Origin: Pyronema omphalodes
Taxonomy: Eukaryota > Ascomycota > Pezizomycetes > Pezizales > Pyronemataceae
Assembly: GCA_024516155.1 (NCBI GenBank)
Contig: JAJJXM010000033.1
Location: 372,001-436,000 of the forward strand
Length of the DNA stretch: 64,000 bases
Direction: 5' to 3'
The translations under genes were made by a program, and so were the position numbers. This document shows, piece by piece, positions 43,207 through 55,507 of the stretch (its first letter is position 1; every line of letters begins with the position of its first letter). Under the pieces are notes generated by a model. The model had not been told where the DNA came from. It searched no databases and saw only the letters and a program-made list of their open reading frames with translations.

Positions 43207-46200
43207 TTTGTGTAGAGTAGTAGTTCAGATGGCGGCGGAGGTAGTAGCAGCAGTGAGTGATTAGGAGGTATTTTTGTCGGCGCGAAGATAACAAAGTTGA
43301 AAGAGTGTCGGTAACGAGCTGGGGGTTTATACAACTGGCTGGTTGAGCTTCTGTCTTTGCTTCCTTCCTCGGGTGGCGTTGCTCGGGATGAAACTTGTAG
43401 CACAACTAGACCCTGAGATGGGTACCCTGGGGACTGGTGAAGAGTGGAGTTGGTGAGGTAGCGTAGACCAGTTCAACGATGGGTACGAGAGCTCCTTTCG
43501 ACGTTCCGCTATTGTTGCGTGTTGGTTGACGCGCGGAATCCCCTCGACAACGGTCTGGTTCGTGGTGTTGAGGTTTGTAGTGGGTGGAGAGGGGTGCTGG
43601 AGAGTGGCGTTTGAATGGGATGCTGCTTGTTGGCAAAGAAAGGAGGGGAGATGAGTGAGCGAGTAGAGAGCAGAGAGCAGAGCGTCTAAACGCGAGGGCG
43701 ACAAATTGAGCACAGACAGCAACAAAAAGAGATCACAGAAAAGATTCCCACAGACCAGTAGCAATCTCCCAGATCTTCAGAGACCGAAAGCTCAAAAAAG
43801 AAAGAAAAAGAAGAAACAACGGGCTTGATAAAAAAGAGCCGCAGATACAAAAATAGGGAAAGTGACCGGGTTTTTGCAGCGAGAAAATACTACGAATATC
43901 TCTATCCGAAGGGGGAGGGGTGGGAGGGTGATCTCTCCAAATAACCTTTTGTGCACAGGTGGGGGTGACAGTGGATGCGAAAGCGGTAATAGCGAGAGGC
44001 AGTACGAAGGGCAGAGAGGGGACGTGAAGTACGGAGGGAAGCCGGAGGAGGGAGCGGAGAGTACGGAGGGAGCGAAAGCCGAAGGTGTGAGTATAGGCAC
44101 CGTAAATGGAAGAAGTGAAGGTAAATCGGAGAAATGAAGGTAAATCGAAGAAGTGTAGGTAAATCGAGAAAGTGAAGGTAAATCGAAGTGAAACCGAAGA
44201 GAAATCCAAAAACTCCAATGGGCAAGCACTCGCTGAGTACAAATGATAGAAATACTATATTGTCGGCAGCATCACGATATTATATCTTTGTATCTCTGCT
44301 TTCTCATCCTCTGCTGGTCTGTTTGTATCTCCTCCCGCTCTAGACCAAACTTGAGTAATTCGTTCCCAAATAGAGTAGCAACAGACATCGGACTCTAATT
44401 CGTTCCCAAAATAAATCACCACAAAACTCGGCCACCCCACTTGCTCTCGGCTTCTCTCCAAGCGCCCGCCAGTACGCTCAAGCGGTGAGCCAACTGCAGT
44501 TAGAATATGAGATCTGCCATCTCATTCGACCGCGATTAATATCGAATGTCTCCTATAGATATTGAGGCCGTCCGACGAGGTTCACAACGTACAACGGGTG
44601 GACAAGGTCTGAAGCATCGATATCAGCCACAATGGAAAGTTGCTTCCCTGTGAAGAAAAATAATCCCAGGGCAAAATTCCGGCAAATTCGATCGAAGTCT
44701 GATCGAATGATTGAATTGAAGAAAATTGCAAATGTATGCATACATCATAGCAAACACCCACAAGCAAAATAATCATTACTTAATGATTCCCCGAGGAAAC
44801 AAAAACAATAAGCAAAATAACCCATCATATAACAATTCCCCTGAGTGGTGAAAGGAAAAAAAAAACACAGAATAAGCGAAATTCCCAATTTTGAATTATT
44901 CTTCCAGAACCCAAATTTTATTTTCCATCGGCTTCGTAGACAATTTACGTACGTATGCGTTCCTCATTTCGGGAAGCTGCTTACGGAAGCATAACGACAA
45001 CAACAAGCGAAATGGAATGGTAACATCACTTGTACCAATGGGGTATTTAGCGGAGCTGTCATAATTGCTTCTCCAGCGGGGACCCTTGGAGAACTCTATG
45101 AAAATCCTGCGGCGATGCATCGACGGATTATTTCCCCCGTCTCCGCCATCGTGGGTTATCCTTGGAATACTCACAAATCGACCATCTGGTTATTTTCCCC
45201 TTCATAAATCACTATCTATGGGGAGGGAAGTTGGCAATTTCGGCTACTCAGGGGCATCAATAGTAATAACATCAACTAACATCTTGCTGCCGCCACGGAA
45301 GCGCCGAGATTCTTTTATGGGCGGGCGGTTGTAACAAAATACCCACTATACAAACTGTTGACCCTGAATTTCAAGACCGCTGTTGAGCCTCTGATCATCC
45401 CGCTGCTGCAGGAGTAAAATAGGAGCACGTGCCCGCTGTGGCTTGACAACGTCAGACGACGTCGACGAGGTCGGAGGAGGTCGGACATGATGGGAGCTAA
45501 TCGAGGAGAGTGAAGGCTCACGGTCAAGCCACCCTACCAAGGTACCGCTGGTACTGCTGGGTGAGGTGAGCTACTGTTACTCTACTCTAACTAACGCCAC
45601 ATGTGAAACGCAAACAATATGAAGCAACATAGCCTTGGGCCACGATGAATTTTACAAATTTTTATATACCAATCCACCAGTAAAAGCGCCTATTCTACAT
45701 ACCAAGAAGACACCAAAAAATGCTCTCATTAAGAGTTTAGATATGGTTCCATACTCTACAGTTAGCCATTCTCTTTAAACTTAAACTTCCGAAGCGCCAG
45801 ATGAGCTGGCGGGTGTCCAACCTTAAAAGTTAAAATCTGACTGTGCTTTCGAGTTGTACATATTTCAACATTCAGGTTCCGCATCCCATCCCATCCCATC
45901 ACATCCCATCACATCTCGGCCGGGATGGATGGATGGGGAGTGAGAGCTTTAATTAGCCACCGGGTTAACCCAAAGCAAAGTAACTTGCAGCCACTCCGTA
46001 TGCATCTTAGCGCTTTTTATATCGAGTGCAAATCCATGTCTCACTCACAGGTCCACAAAGGTAGCACGCGTTGCTAAGTAAGGTACCATACTCAGGTCCC
46101 AGGCTAGTCCACAGCGCAGCGCGTCCCATTAACGCGAGCGCGTCAACAAAAGTTGCCTCAACGGTGTCGAGAAATAATTCCACCTCCATCTTGACCGCAA

Positions 46201-46317
46201 CCTCCACCTCCGCCCCCCGCGCTGCAATATACGTTCACTCAACTTTAACCTTAATTCAACTACATACTAGAGCTATAGCAGACGGAATTGCAGCACCCGA
46301 GGACCGGAATTATAGCA
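43207..46317. other. 3.1-kb divergent spacer between MAPKK and MRC1
   Basis: No supported gene. A 12-bp-type GAAGGTAAATCGA repeat lies at about 44105-44190, CATCCCATCCC repeats at about 45880-45915, and GGTCGGAGGAGGTCGGAC near 45470. Minus-strand frames at 43327-43764, 44896-45174 and 45346-45540 have no recognisable domain. The long leader on the MAPKK side may include 5' UTR. Confidence 0.5.
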
Positions 46318-49300
46318 ATGTCTTCGCCGGCCCCAGGCACCCCCGAGGTGCCTCTTACCCCTCGTTCGAAAATCGCAGCTCTACTCGCCGATTCCGATTC
46401 TGATAGTGATAACGGAACACCAATTAAGAAGTCCACCTCCACGAAACCAGCCGTAGCTACGACATCGGAACTTTCCTGGCGATCAAAAAAGAATGACGAT
46501 AACTATGACGAGGAGGAGGAGGATGGAGAAGAGGAGGAAGAGGAGATCTCCAGACCAAGAGGAAAGCTAGCGGCAAGAATGTACGGTGCACCAAAAACAG
46601 CCACAAAAAAAGACGATGGTGATGATGGTCTCTCCGCCTACGAACGAGTCAAAGCGGATCTACTGGCGGCTAAGGATACGGCTACGAAGTCTGCGCAGTC
46701 TACTTTGAAGAAACCTACATCGCCGATACAGGATGAGGACGAACCTATGGTTGATTCTGATGCTATGGAGGAGGATGAGGACGAGGATATACGGATTGGA
46801 CCAAGGAGGAGAGTACCGGTGGGAAGCTCCTCACCGGCTTTTGGAAGTCCTGCTCGTAGAAGTCCTATGGACTCACCGAAGAATTTGAGTCCGGCTCCCA
46901 AACCGACGGATGCAATGGATGAGGATGATGATTCTGATGATCTCCCGGAGGATCTTACACGGAATACAAAGTTCCTGGCATTGGTTGAAAAGAGGAGGCA
47001 GGAGAGGTTGGCAAAAGAAGCCCAAGAAGCTGAGGAAAAGGCTGCACGTTTCAAGGAAGCTGAGATTGAGAGGCAAATGGGAAAGATCAATTATGATGAG
47101 CTTAGGGTACAGCAGGCATTGGAAGATGGGGAATTGGATGGGATGGAGAGTGATGAGAGGAATGATATTTTGAATGGAGTTAGAGAACTTCCGAAAGGAT
47201 TGGGATTGGGAAAGAAGAAGAAGGTGCAGAGAAAGGCGGGCAAGAAGGCATTAGAGGAAATGCATAGAGAAACGCAGAGGATGCAGAGGAATATGCAGTT
47301 GGAGCATGAGGCTAGAACAAGGAAGAAGATTGCAAAGACTAGCTTGTTTGAGAAATTCAATTTTAAGGTAGCTGGGGAAGAGGATACAACAACACAGAAG
47401 CCGACGGAGAGGTATTTTATTTATCATATTGCTCATTCATAAGCTAATGTTATGATTGCAGTGTACCAAAAGAATCCACCCCCGCTCCTGAACCGGCCAT
47501 AGCTACCCCCACCGAAGAATCCACCCTCCCCGATGCTCCCAACTCATCATCCTCACTACCGGCCATTAAACCCACCACCACCAACTCCAATAACGATGAT
47601 GACGATGATCTCTACACACTCCCCACAGCTGCGGACATTTTAGCAAATCTCGAGCTCCTCAAGAAACCCCAGCCCTCTAAAGCCCCCGTCCTAAACCTCG
47701 ACCTCAGTAAATCCGTATTCGGAAAATCCAAGCCCAAGTCAAAGATTGATATCAAAGGCAAAGGCCGAGCAATTCCTGCCTCCAAACTCCCTCCTGTCAA
47801 ATTGAAGGGTCTTCCCAAGCCAATTCTAGCAGATGACTCCGATTCTGATCTGGAAATATTCGACCCTAATGCTCCGAAACCTTCGGAAGCTGATGAAGCA
47901 AAGAAACTCCTTCGTGAAAAGCAGAAACTTATTGCCTCCCTCCGCCGCCCCAGACCTCTTCCTAAAGCTCGTACTCCTGCAGACAAATCCCGCTCTTCTC
48001 TATCTGCTAAGCAGCTACATCTTTTGCTTAAGCAAAAAGGTCGCCTCCAAGCTATCCGTGAAAGGGAAGAGAGGATTGAAGAACTTAAGGCGAAGGGAGT
48101 TATCGTTCAAACTGCTGAGGAAAGAGAAAAGGAGATGATGGAGGTGGAGAGCTTGTTGGAGAAGGCGAGGAAGGAGGCCATGCAGATCAAAAGAAGAGAA
48201 CAGAAGGAGGAGAGGATTGCTAAAGGAGAAAAGGTCTCGGATGATGACGAAGAGTGGGCGGAGGAGGAGGAATTTAGTGGCTCTAATGATGAGGGTGAGG
48301 AGGGGGATGATGAAGAGGAAGAAGATGGGGAGGAGGATGAGGATATGGAGGAAGCTGAGAATGAGGCCTCTAACCCTCTTGTGGACTCCGCAGCCTCTGA
48401 AGCAGAGGCCGAAGAGCCAGAAGACGACGAAATGGGCGACGTTCCCAAGACCCTCAAATCCCCAGCCACGCCACGTCAGCGTGTCCCTCTCTCTTCCGTC
48501 CAACAAGAAACCCCCCGATTATCAGATATGCCAGACCCTCTCAGTGACTCCGACAGCGACGGCGGTTTCGCACCCTTCAAACTAAAGAAGAAGATGCCTC
48601 GCAAGAAAGCCATAGTCGCCGATTCTGACGATGAAGAAGAAGCTGCATCCAAATCTGCATCTACCGCAGTTACTCCGGCCAAACAGAAATCAGTGGTAAA
48701 TGTACCTGCTACCCAGACTCCTAAGCCTATGTTCCCCATGTTTGGAAACAACAACGCTGTCGGAGGAAGTATCGGCATGAGTCAACTGTTTGCCGGGTCT
48801 GGCATGAGCCCTGGGATGAGTGGTATGTCACCTGGAGCACCTGGATCCGTTGGCAAGAAAATCAATGCCATGAGAGCACTACCGGATGATATTGCGATGA
48901 ATTCCCAAGCTCCCGGTGCTCGTCTTACCCAGGTTACCCAGTCTGATATCATCCCCTCTTCCCAGCCCGATGAGTTTGGGAAAATCTCTCTGGACTATGG
49001 TGGATCTAGTCAGATGGATGGCAACGATGATTTACCTTTGGTGAAATTGGACTATAGTAATACTCAAATGGAGGTGCCGGATCCTACTCAGGATGCTGGG
49101 TTCAGGAATGATTATACTCCGGCAAGGAGAAGGTTTATGACGGAGACTCCTGAGCCTGGGATCGAGGAGGACGACGAGGATCCCTTTATGGAGGATAAAC
49201 CAAAGAGACGAAAACTTATAAGGAAAGCTGCGGGTTTCTCTGACGAGGAACAGGAGGCTGCCTCTGAAGCTGAAGAGGAAGAAGATGAAGAGGCCGCCGC

Positions 49301-50621
49301 CGAAAAGCAAGCCAATAAAGATGCCTTCGCAGCCATGAAGTTAGCAGCAAAGAAAGCGAAATCCAAAGCCAAAGCCGAGGCATTCGACAAATCCAAGAGT
49401 GCAGCAAGGGAGATGGTTGATGAACGTGCTGAGGAATCTGAAGACGAATTTGCAAACCTTGGTGGTGGACCCAGCGAGGATGAAGATGATCTCGATGATA
49501 ATGACATTGATATGCCGGGTCTTCTCGATAACAGTACTCAGCATATTGATCATGACGCCATGGCTGCTTTCTATGCCGCTAGAGAGAAGGCTCAGGATGA
49601 AAAAGACGTCAACCGCCTCTTCCGTGATCTCCAAAACGGAATGTTGAGAAAGAAGCGAGGAGCAGGGTTTGATTTGGATGATGATTCAGATGATGAGTAT
49701 CTTCAACAAGAGAGACGGAGGAGGATGAAGAGAAGACAGATGGCGCAGATAAGACAAGCGCTACTTAAGGATGAAAAGTTGGGGAAGATTGCAGATGATC
49801 CGAAGAAGCGTGCGTTCTTTAGAGTGTTGCAGGGGGAAGAAGAGGAGGAGGAAGATTTCCTGGATGTTGCGGAGGAGGAAATCGATGCCAACTTACAGAT
49901 TGATTCTCAAAGTCAACAAGAAACGCCACAAGAGGAGCCAGCGGACCCCATGGATGCAGATGTGGATCCTATGGATGCAGACGCAGAGGAGGTTCCGCAG
50001 GATGTTTTCCCTGGAGCTAAACCGGATCCTAGAAGACCTACCAAATCCAAGAAACCTGCTAATCTTGCTCAAATTCGCGAAGTATGTCTCCATTCCCTTC
50101 TTCCACATTTTATTATAACACCTACTCTTCTTTTCATGATACTAACTACATAATCATAGACACTATCCTTCCTCGGTGTCGAAGAAAACACCATGGTCGA
50201 CCTATCTTCCTCTGACGATGAAGACGACTCCCAAAAGCGTCGCACAGCAAACACATCCGTCATTGACCGCAGCCGGACCGCCACCACATCCACCGTTTCT
50301 GCCTCCGCTAAACTCGCCTTCTCAACAGGCCCTGCAGGTTTACGTGTACCCTCCTTATTGCGGCGCGCAACTGGCTCCAATCTCTCTGTCGACTCTCAGG
50401 ATTCAGTCACCACTAGTACCACAGAAAGAAGTCTGGGTGATAATAGTATGAAGAAAGGTGGTGCAAAGAGTAGTAGTATCAACTTCCATACTAGGGTTAA
50501 GACTGTGGGACAAGGGACTAAGGAAAAGGAGGATAAGAAACGGAAAGCGAGGGAGAAGGAGGTTAGAGAGAGGGTTAAAGGGAGAGGTTTGGCGGGGCTT
50601 AGTAAGGGGGCATTTTCATAG
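46318..50621 (+). CDS. MRC1: MRC1/claspin DNA-replication checkpoint mediator
   Basis: 1391-residue replication-fork protein that travels with the replisome and relays the Mec1/ATR signal to the Rad53/Cds1 kinase. Exons 46318-47411, 47462-50081, 50160-50621; introns are 50 and 78 bp. It is largely acidic and disordered with many SDSDSD and Glu tracts. The conserved MRC1-like domain is at about residues 1060-1190 and includes ERAEESEDEFANLGGGPSED, AMAAFYAAREKAQDEKDVN, LFRDLQNGMLRKKRGAGFDL and KLGKIADDPKKRAFFRVLQG. SQ/TQ sites expected of a checkpoint substrate are present (TQVTQSD, SSQPDEF, SNTQME, NSTQHID). The start at MSSPAPGTPEVPLTPRSKIA is preferred over an in-frame ATG 30 bp upstream. 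The third exon encodes DLSSSDDEDD and a basic tail. Confidence 0.93.
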
Positions 50622-50888
50622 ATCAGAAGGGCGAAGGGGGGAAGTGTGAGATACCTGGTATATCAGAGATATGGCTAAGCGGGGTACTGATAATCTGGTC
50701 GGGAGTTTTGGGAATTTTTGGTTTTTCGATTAAAATTAGGATTTGCTATGAATGGAGAACAAATTGGGATACCTTTTATATGTTTCAAGTCATTGATGAA
50801 ACTGTACTTAGGTCATGAACCTCGCATCCTCTGCAAGTACCACTGTGATATGTATTACGATATAATTTTTTAGCTTTTACAACAAACA

Positions 50889-51005
50889 GCTACGGTCATA
50901 GAATCATGAATACAACGCATCCCGTCCGCTCTGCGCTATTTAAGCATGATATCGTCCGGCTAGTACTGTCGTGGGTGACCAGACGGGAATCCCGGATACT
51001 GTAGT
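50889..51005 (+). rRNA. 5S ribosomal RNA, copy 2
   Basis: Identical over 117 nt to the copy at 37029-37145, on the same strand, with its own T-run terminator (TTTTTT). Homology extends only a few bases upstream (CAGC) and through the T-run, so it is a dispersed gene rather than a segmental duplication. Confidence 0.93.
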
Positions 51006-51200
51006 TTTTTGCTCGTTTTATCGGAGGTTGCCGATTTTTTTTTTTCCTAACGCAACCTGACATGGCCCTCTGCTTGGGTTCCTTGGATGTTTCATTTATC
51101 GCAGTACAGAATGAACATCGTATATCAGAATGCTCCAGGTGTTATTCTCCTTTTTGGTAGGGAATTATGTGGGGGATTGGTGGCGGGATTTATGGAATTT
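51006..51200. other. 3' flank of 5S copy 2
   Basis: No gene. A T-run at about 51037-51046 may serve as a back-up pol III terminator. Confidence 0.4.
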
Positions 51201-51329
51201 GAAAGCGGCTAAAATTCCAAATTTTACGATCGTGCAATAGCAGTCTAAAATTTAGAACTTGTCCGGATCAGTGCTGGATTTTGTACTGTTATTCCACGAT
51301 CGTCAAATTGTTGAATTTTGGCCGCTTTC
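51201..51329. mobile_element. Fold-back (MITE-like) element
   Basis: 129 bp with long imperfect inverted arms. The left arm from GAAAGCGGCTAAAATTC (51201) through ACGATCGTG to CAATAGCAGT (51244) pairs with the right arm from ACTGTTATTC (51285) through CACGATCGT to GAATTTTGGCCGCTTTC (51329). The loop is about 40 bp. The size and structure resemble a miniature inverted-repeat element. No flanking duplication was found, so mobility is inferred. Confidence 0.55.
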
Positions 51330-53008
51330 GAAGTCAATAGGTTCTCAGGGTTGGTGAACTATGAGGAGAGAATTGGGATGAGAATGGGGCGGAGGATGAG
51401 TAACTTTTTAGTTTGTTTGATAACACTACAGTTTTTCTGTAATAGTTGTGAAATAGATTAGGATTTTATTACTGAACAAGTCCTGGAAGCGCTTGATCCT
51501 TCGATGTTTTTTTTTTCTTTTTTTAACTTCTGTGGCAAAAAATAAAAAATAAAAACAAAAATATTCATTGGTAAGTCTGAAGCCAGTTTACGTGGTGATT
51601 GATCTTCTCTTTGTTATCTCCTCGTATTTTCGAAATCTTTATATAGATTCATTTTGTATGCCATTTCCTATGTCCCGATCACCGAAACAAACTCGTACCT
51701 TCGCATCTCCGGGAAGATAATCACTGCCATCACCTTCGATATCTCCTCCTTATCCTTCAAATTCAAACCGCTATTATCGGTATGCCAGTCTAAGCTCTCC
51801 TTACCCTAAAGAAGATACATACAACTCAGTGTCGATAATAGATATTAGCGATGATAAATCCTTCTCTTACGCTTTTGTAGGTGTATATATCCGGATCTCA
51901 GAACTCCATGTTGACTATCACAACCAGATATACATGTTGCAAATAGTTATATCTTAAACTTGCTGTGTCGGCGCATGGTGAGGGCTGTGGAGTCGGGGTT
52001 TATTTTGTGTTATGATGGGATCAATTGTTGACAGCAATCGTTGTGCTTCTAACAACGAGTGATGGGTTATGTCTACACCGCCCTTTTCTAAATTCCATCA
52101 CACACACTCTCTCACACTCAATCTTTCTCTCTGGCTTGGTATAGACTTTTATATTTCGCTTTTTCTTGATGTTTATTTTATTTGAGCAAATTACCGAGAC
52201 TTGGGCGTATTTGTTATTGGTAATAAGATTCGACGAGGAAAACATGGTAAAAACATGTCACCAGAGGCACCAAACCATAGCATACAATAATCGAAGGAAA
52301 TAATGCCTTGAAGAGGTTTTTGAATGGTTCTTCTGTGGGAAGTCTATCTTATCTTGGTTTGAATCTTGGTGTAGTGGGGGTTCTGATCCCTTGCCACATT
52401 GTTTGATATCTTAATTTGCCTGTTGCACTTCGCGGTGGGTACAGTATACCCAGTTTTTTGATTCGGTTAGGCAAGAAATACGAAAGTTCGGTTTCTGGAC
52501 TTGGTAAAAGTGTCTATTGAGAATAGCATCTTTTCCATGTGCTGTGAGAGAGACGAAATCGTCTATTTATCCAGCCACAGTGGGTTATCGGCAGAAGAGT
52601 CAGAAGATATTGTTTGCTGCTCTCTAAGTCAGAGTAGAAAATTGTTAAATTGTTTTCTACAATTTTTTTTTCAGTTATCCATATCTGAATGTTTACATGA
52701 AGGTGTCCGAGATGAAGTGCAATGGAAGTCGAGTCTTTAGCTATTCAAGAGGTTTCCTCGGAAACGAAACAAGGTTTAGCTCACCTGCATCACTAGCGTT
52801 CTATGTATGGACACGACTAAGACCAACCACAGACTAGCGCCGTCGCAACCTTACGCTTGAGCCTCTCAGTCCAGCCGTGGAGCGGCGCCTTTCGCAGCGC
52901 AAGCAAATTCGAGCTCGTCGCGGTCTCAGCACCTTTGATCTTTAACATCACCTATTCCACCTCCACCCTCGCCACCCTCGTTAAACAACTGCAGCCACAA
53001 CCACAATC
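51330..53008. other. Spacer upstream of CWC25
   Basis: Besides the orphan exon-like stretch at 51668-51805, no gene is supported. The frames at 52021-52245 (minus) and 52501-52740 (plus) show no recognisable domain. Confidence 0.4.
51668..51805 (-). other. Orphan exon-like coding stretch
   Basis: A 46-codon minus-strand frame running from a TATCTTCTTTAG acceptor-like site (just above 51805) to a TAG stop. It reads GKESLDWHTDNSG, then LNLKDKEEISKVMAVIIFPE and MRRYEFVSVIGT. Composition looks protein-like and the acceptor has a pyrimidine-rich lead. I could not join it to an upstream exon with an in-frame start: the best donor candidate (AAAAGC|GTAAGA near 51877) is preceded by an in-frame stop. 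It may be the last exon of a gene, a pseudogene, or chance. Confidence 0.25.
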
Positions 53009-54312
53009 ATGGGAGGAGTATGCTTTCATTTATTTTCTATACTTTTTTTTATCCGATGTGAATTTACTAACGTCTTTGGCTATAGGATCTCAACTTAAAA
53101 AAGTCCTGGCACCCCCAGCTACTTCGCAACCAAGAACGCGTCTGGCAGGAAGAAAAAAAGGCTCTCGAAGAGAGAAAACGTATCGACCAATGGAAGAAAG
53201 AACGCGAAGAAGAGCGGCAGCTCCTTGAGCTTAGACAGATCCAGGAAGCCGCTGGAGGAAAGAAAGTTTTGGACCGGGTTGATTTTCTCTACAATGGTCC
53301 TTCGCAAGGAATGGACAGAACTACGGAGGAGAATGAAGCCTACTTATTGGGAAAGAGAAGGATTGACTCTCTTCTAAAGGGATCGGATAATGAAAAACTT
53401 AAGAAAGACTCAGGGCAGGAAGGGTTCCTGAAGGGACAGTCGGCGAATACTTTACGGGATACAGCTGCGAAAATCCGCGACGACCCATTACTGGCGATTA
53501 AGAAGCAGGAACAGATGGCATACGAATCCTACTTGAAAGACCCCGCAAAGCGCCGCCTAATTCAAAAAATCGTGGGAAAAGACGACAGCAGCAAATCATC
53601 CAAAGACCGTAGCGACCGCGATCGCCACGATAGACATAGTCACCGGGACTCCCACCGCAGTTCTCGACGCCGCTCTCACAGCAGAAGTAGAAGACACAGA
53701 TCAAGATCAAGTTCTCCGAGAAGAGACCGTTCTTCACACCGTTCTCACCGTCACCGATCCCGCTCTCCAAAGCGAGCACGTCGAGACTCACCTTCGCCGC
53801 GCCGAAGCCACCGCAGCGACCGTGGAGATAGGGAAGAGCGAACGGATAGAGGCGACAAGGGAGGAGATAGGGATAGAGACAGAGATCACCGTCGCCGCTC
53901 TGATTCCCGTTCCCGCCGACCCTCTCCACCTCCTCCCCGCGATCGTCGCCCTACACCCCCTCGCCGACCCCAAGGAAACTCGTACCATTCCCGCCCCTCC
54001 CCGCCTCCTCGTAGGCACGAAAAAGCCCCCTCCAAATCCGCGGAAGAAGAAGAAGCCGAACGGGCCCGCAAGTTAGCAGAGATGCAGAGTAACGCAACAG
54101 AGCTCGACGCTGATCGAGCGAAGCGACTTGCGGCACTTGCGGAGCGGGAAAAGGCAGAGGCGGAACAAGAAGAGGCAGCGCGGAGGCGTAATGGAAAGCT
54201 TGGTGGAAGGGCGGAGTTTATTGGCGCTGCCAATAGGAAGGCTGCTGAGCTTGATCTGGGGGAGAGGGTGTCGAGAGGTAGACAGGGGTTGGCAGGGAGG
54301 GATATTGAGTAG
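53009..54312 (+). CDS. CWC25: Pre-mRNA-splicing factor CWC25
   Basis: 411-residue spliceosome protein needed for the first catalytic step after Prp2 action. Exon 1 is only 9 bp (53009-53017, Met-Gly-Gly). A 68-bp intron with a TTTACTAACG branch site follows, then exon 2 (53086-54312). The splice restores the invariant start [20 protein letters not shown] (CIR/CBF1-interacting N-terminal domain). Residues ~30-70 are a charged coiled coil ([20 protein letters not shown]). LYNGPSQG and [15 protein letters not shown] sequence ([13 protein letters not shown]) follow as in the Cwc25 family. A long Arg/Ser-His-Asp RS-like domain (~170-320) and a coiled C-terminal part ending [11 protein letters not shown] complete it. 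It is longer than yeast Cwc25 (179) but typical of filamentous fungi. Confidence 0.9.
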
Positions 54313-55507
54313 AATAATGTACAGTAGTAATCTGGGGAAGGAACGGGATCTAGGGAATAACGCCGGGATGGGCACATAAGTCTGCATACAACACGAGGTT
54401 GTGGGGGGTATATAGTGACAAAAGTAACGACGGTGCGGGAGGAGGTTACATATGATTGCATCGAATAGTTACATAGCAACACATGAATACACAAAGCAGC
54501 GGAGACTATATCCGCGGAATTATCCTCCAAAGCATTACAGCCGGGAGTATATCACTTTCTAATCATAATCACAAGATTAGCTACATACTGTGATGATTGC
54601 TTGCTATGTATTTTTGTGAAGAAAACTATGGAATTTATCTCTAATCTCGGGCATAGTCGGCGTCTGGGGAAAGACGCGCCTTCTGTTGAACCGAAGATCC
54701 GTTATTTCGGGAATCATGCATCGGAAGTAAGTACTAGAACAATCTTGAAAAGTAGTGAATTGGCGAGAAACTCCAAGCTCAATCGTATGTATCAGAGATA
54801 ACTGTATATGGTCCCTATCGATTATCGATAACCTTTTTGCTCACAAAAGTAAGCGCCGGATAACCAAATGCTTAAGTCAAGTCTTTTTCCGCGGACCTCT
54901 GAGCTTTGCATGACTGAATTGATTTGGACTCTCGCCCTGTCTTGTCTGTCTGTTTCTCTGCACAAGTTATGAGTTTCCAGTCATACAGTACCCTCCTCGT
55001 CATCCAGGCCCTGAAGGATGAGAGTACATATCCCATCCCTTGTGCTCGCCACCGGAAGCCGCTCCTCGACGGGTCCTTACCGTCCTTCCTTAAGACCCAT
55101 GAGGCAAGAGCAGCTTTCAGAATTCCTCCCTAGGTTTCGCTTGCGCATTTAATCCTAGCGCACTAAGACATTTCCAACCAAGGGCCCTGAACAAGTGGCA
55201 CAAAGTCTCAGCCTGGCATCCCAGCATCTCATCACGCAATTGCGCAGCTCCACCCCACAATCACGTTATCGGCGCCATTTTGAAAAAAAACTTCCCACCG
55301 TTATTAGTAAAGTTCGTAATAGATCCTGGTTATTCCGTAAAGCGCAGCCATGTACATAGATAGCTCCACCAAAAGATGAGGGAGATCAAATGCTCGGAAA
55401 TCAAATAATACTTCCCCTACCCCCACCCCCTCTGCTCCTCTCTTGAGAGCTCGTAGCTAGGAGTTTTTCGGTTTCGAGTTCACCATACTACTGTACCAAT
55501 AATCCTA
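54313..55507. other. Spacer between CWC25 and siroheme synthase
   Basis: 1.2 kb with no supported gene or repeat. It likely holds the MET1-type promoter. Confidence 0.45.

Noticed and set aside
43327..43764. 145-codon minus-strand frame just upstream of the MAPKK start
   Set aside because: Ser/Pro/Leu low complexity; probably 5' UTR or promoter of the MAPKK gene.
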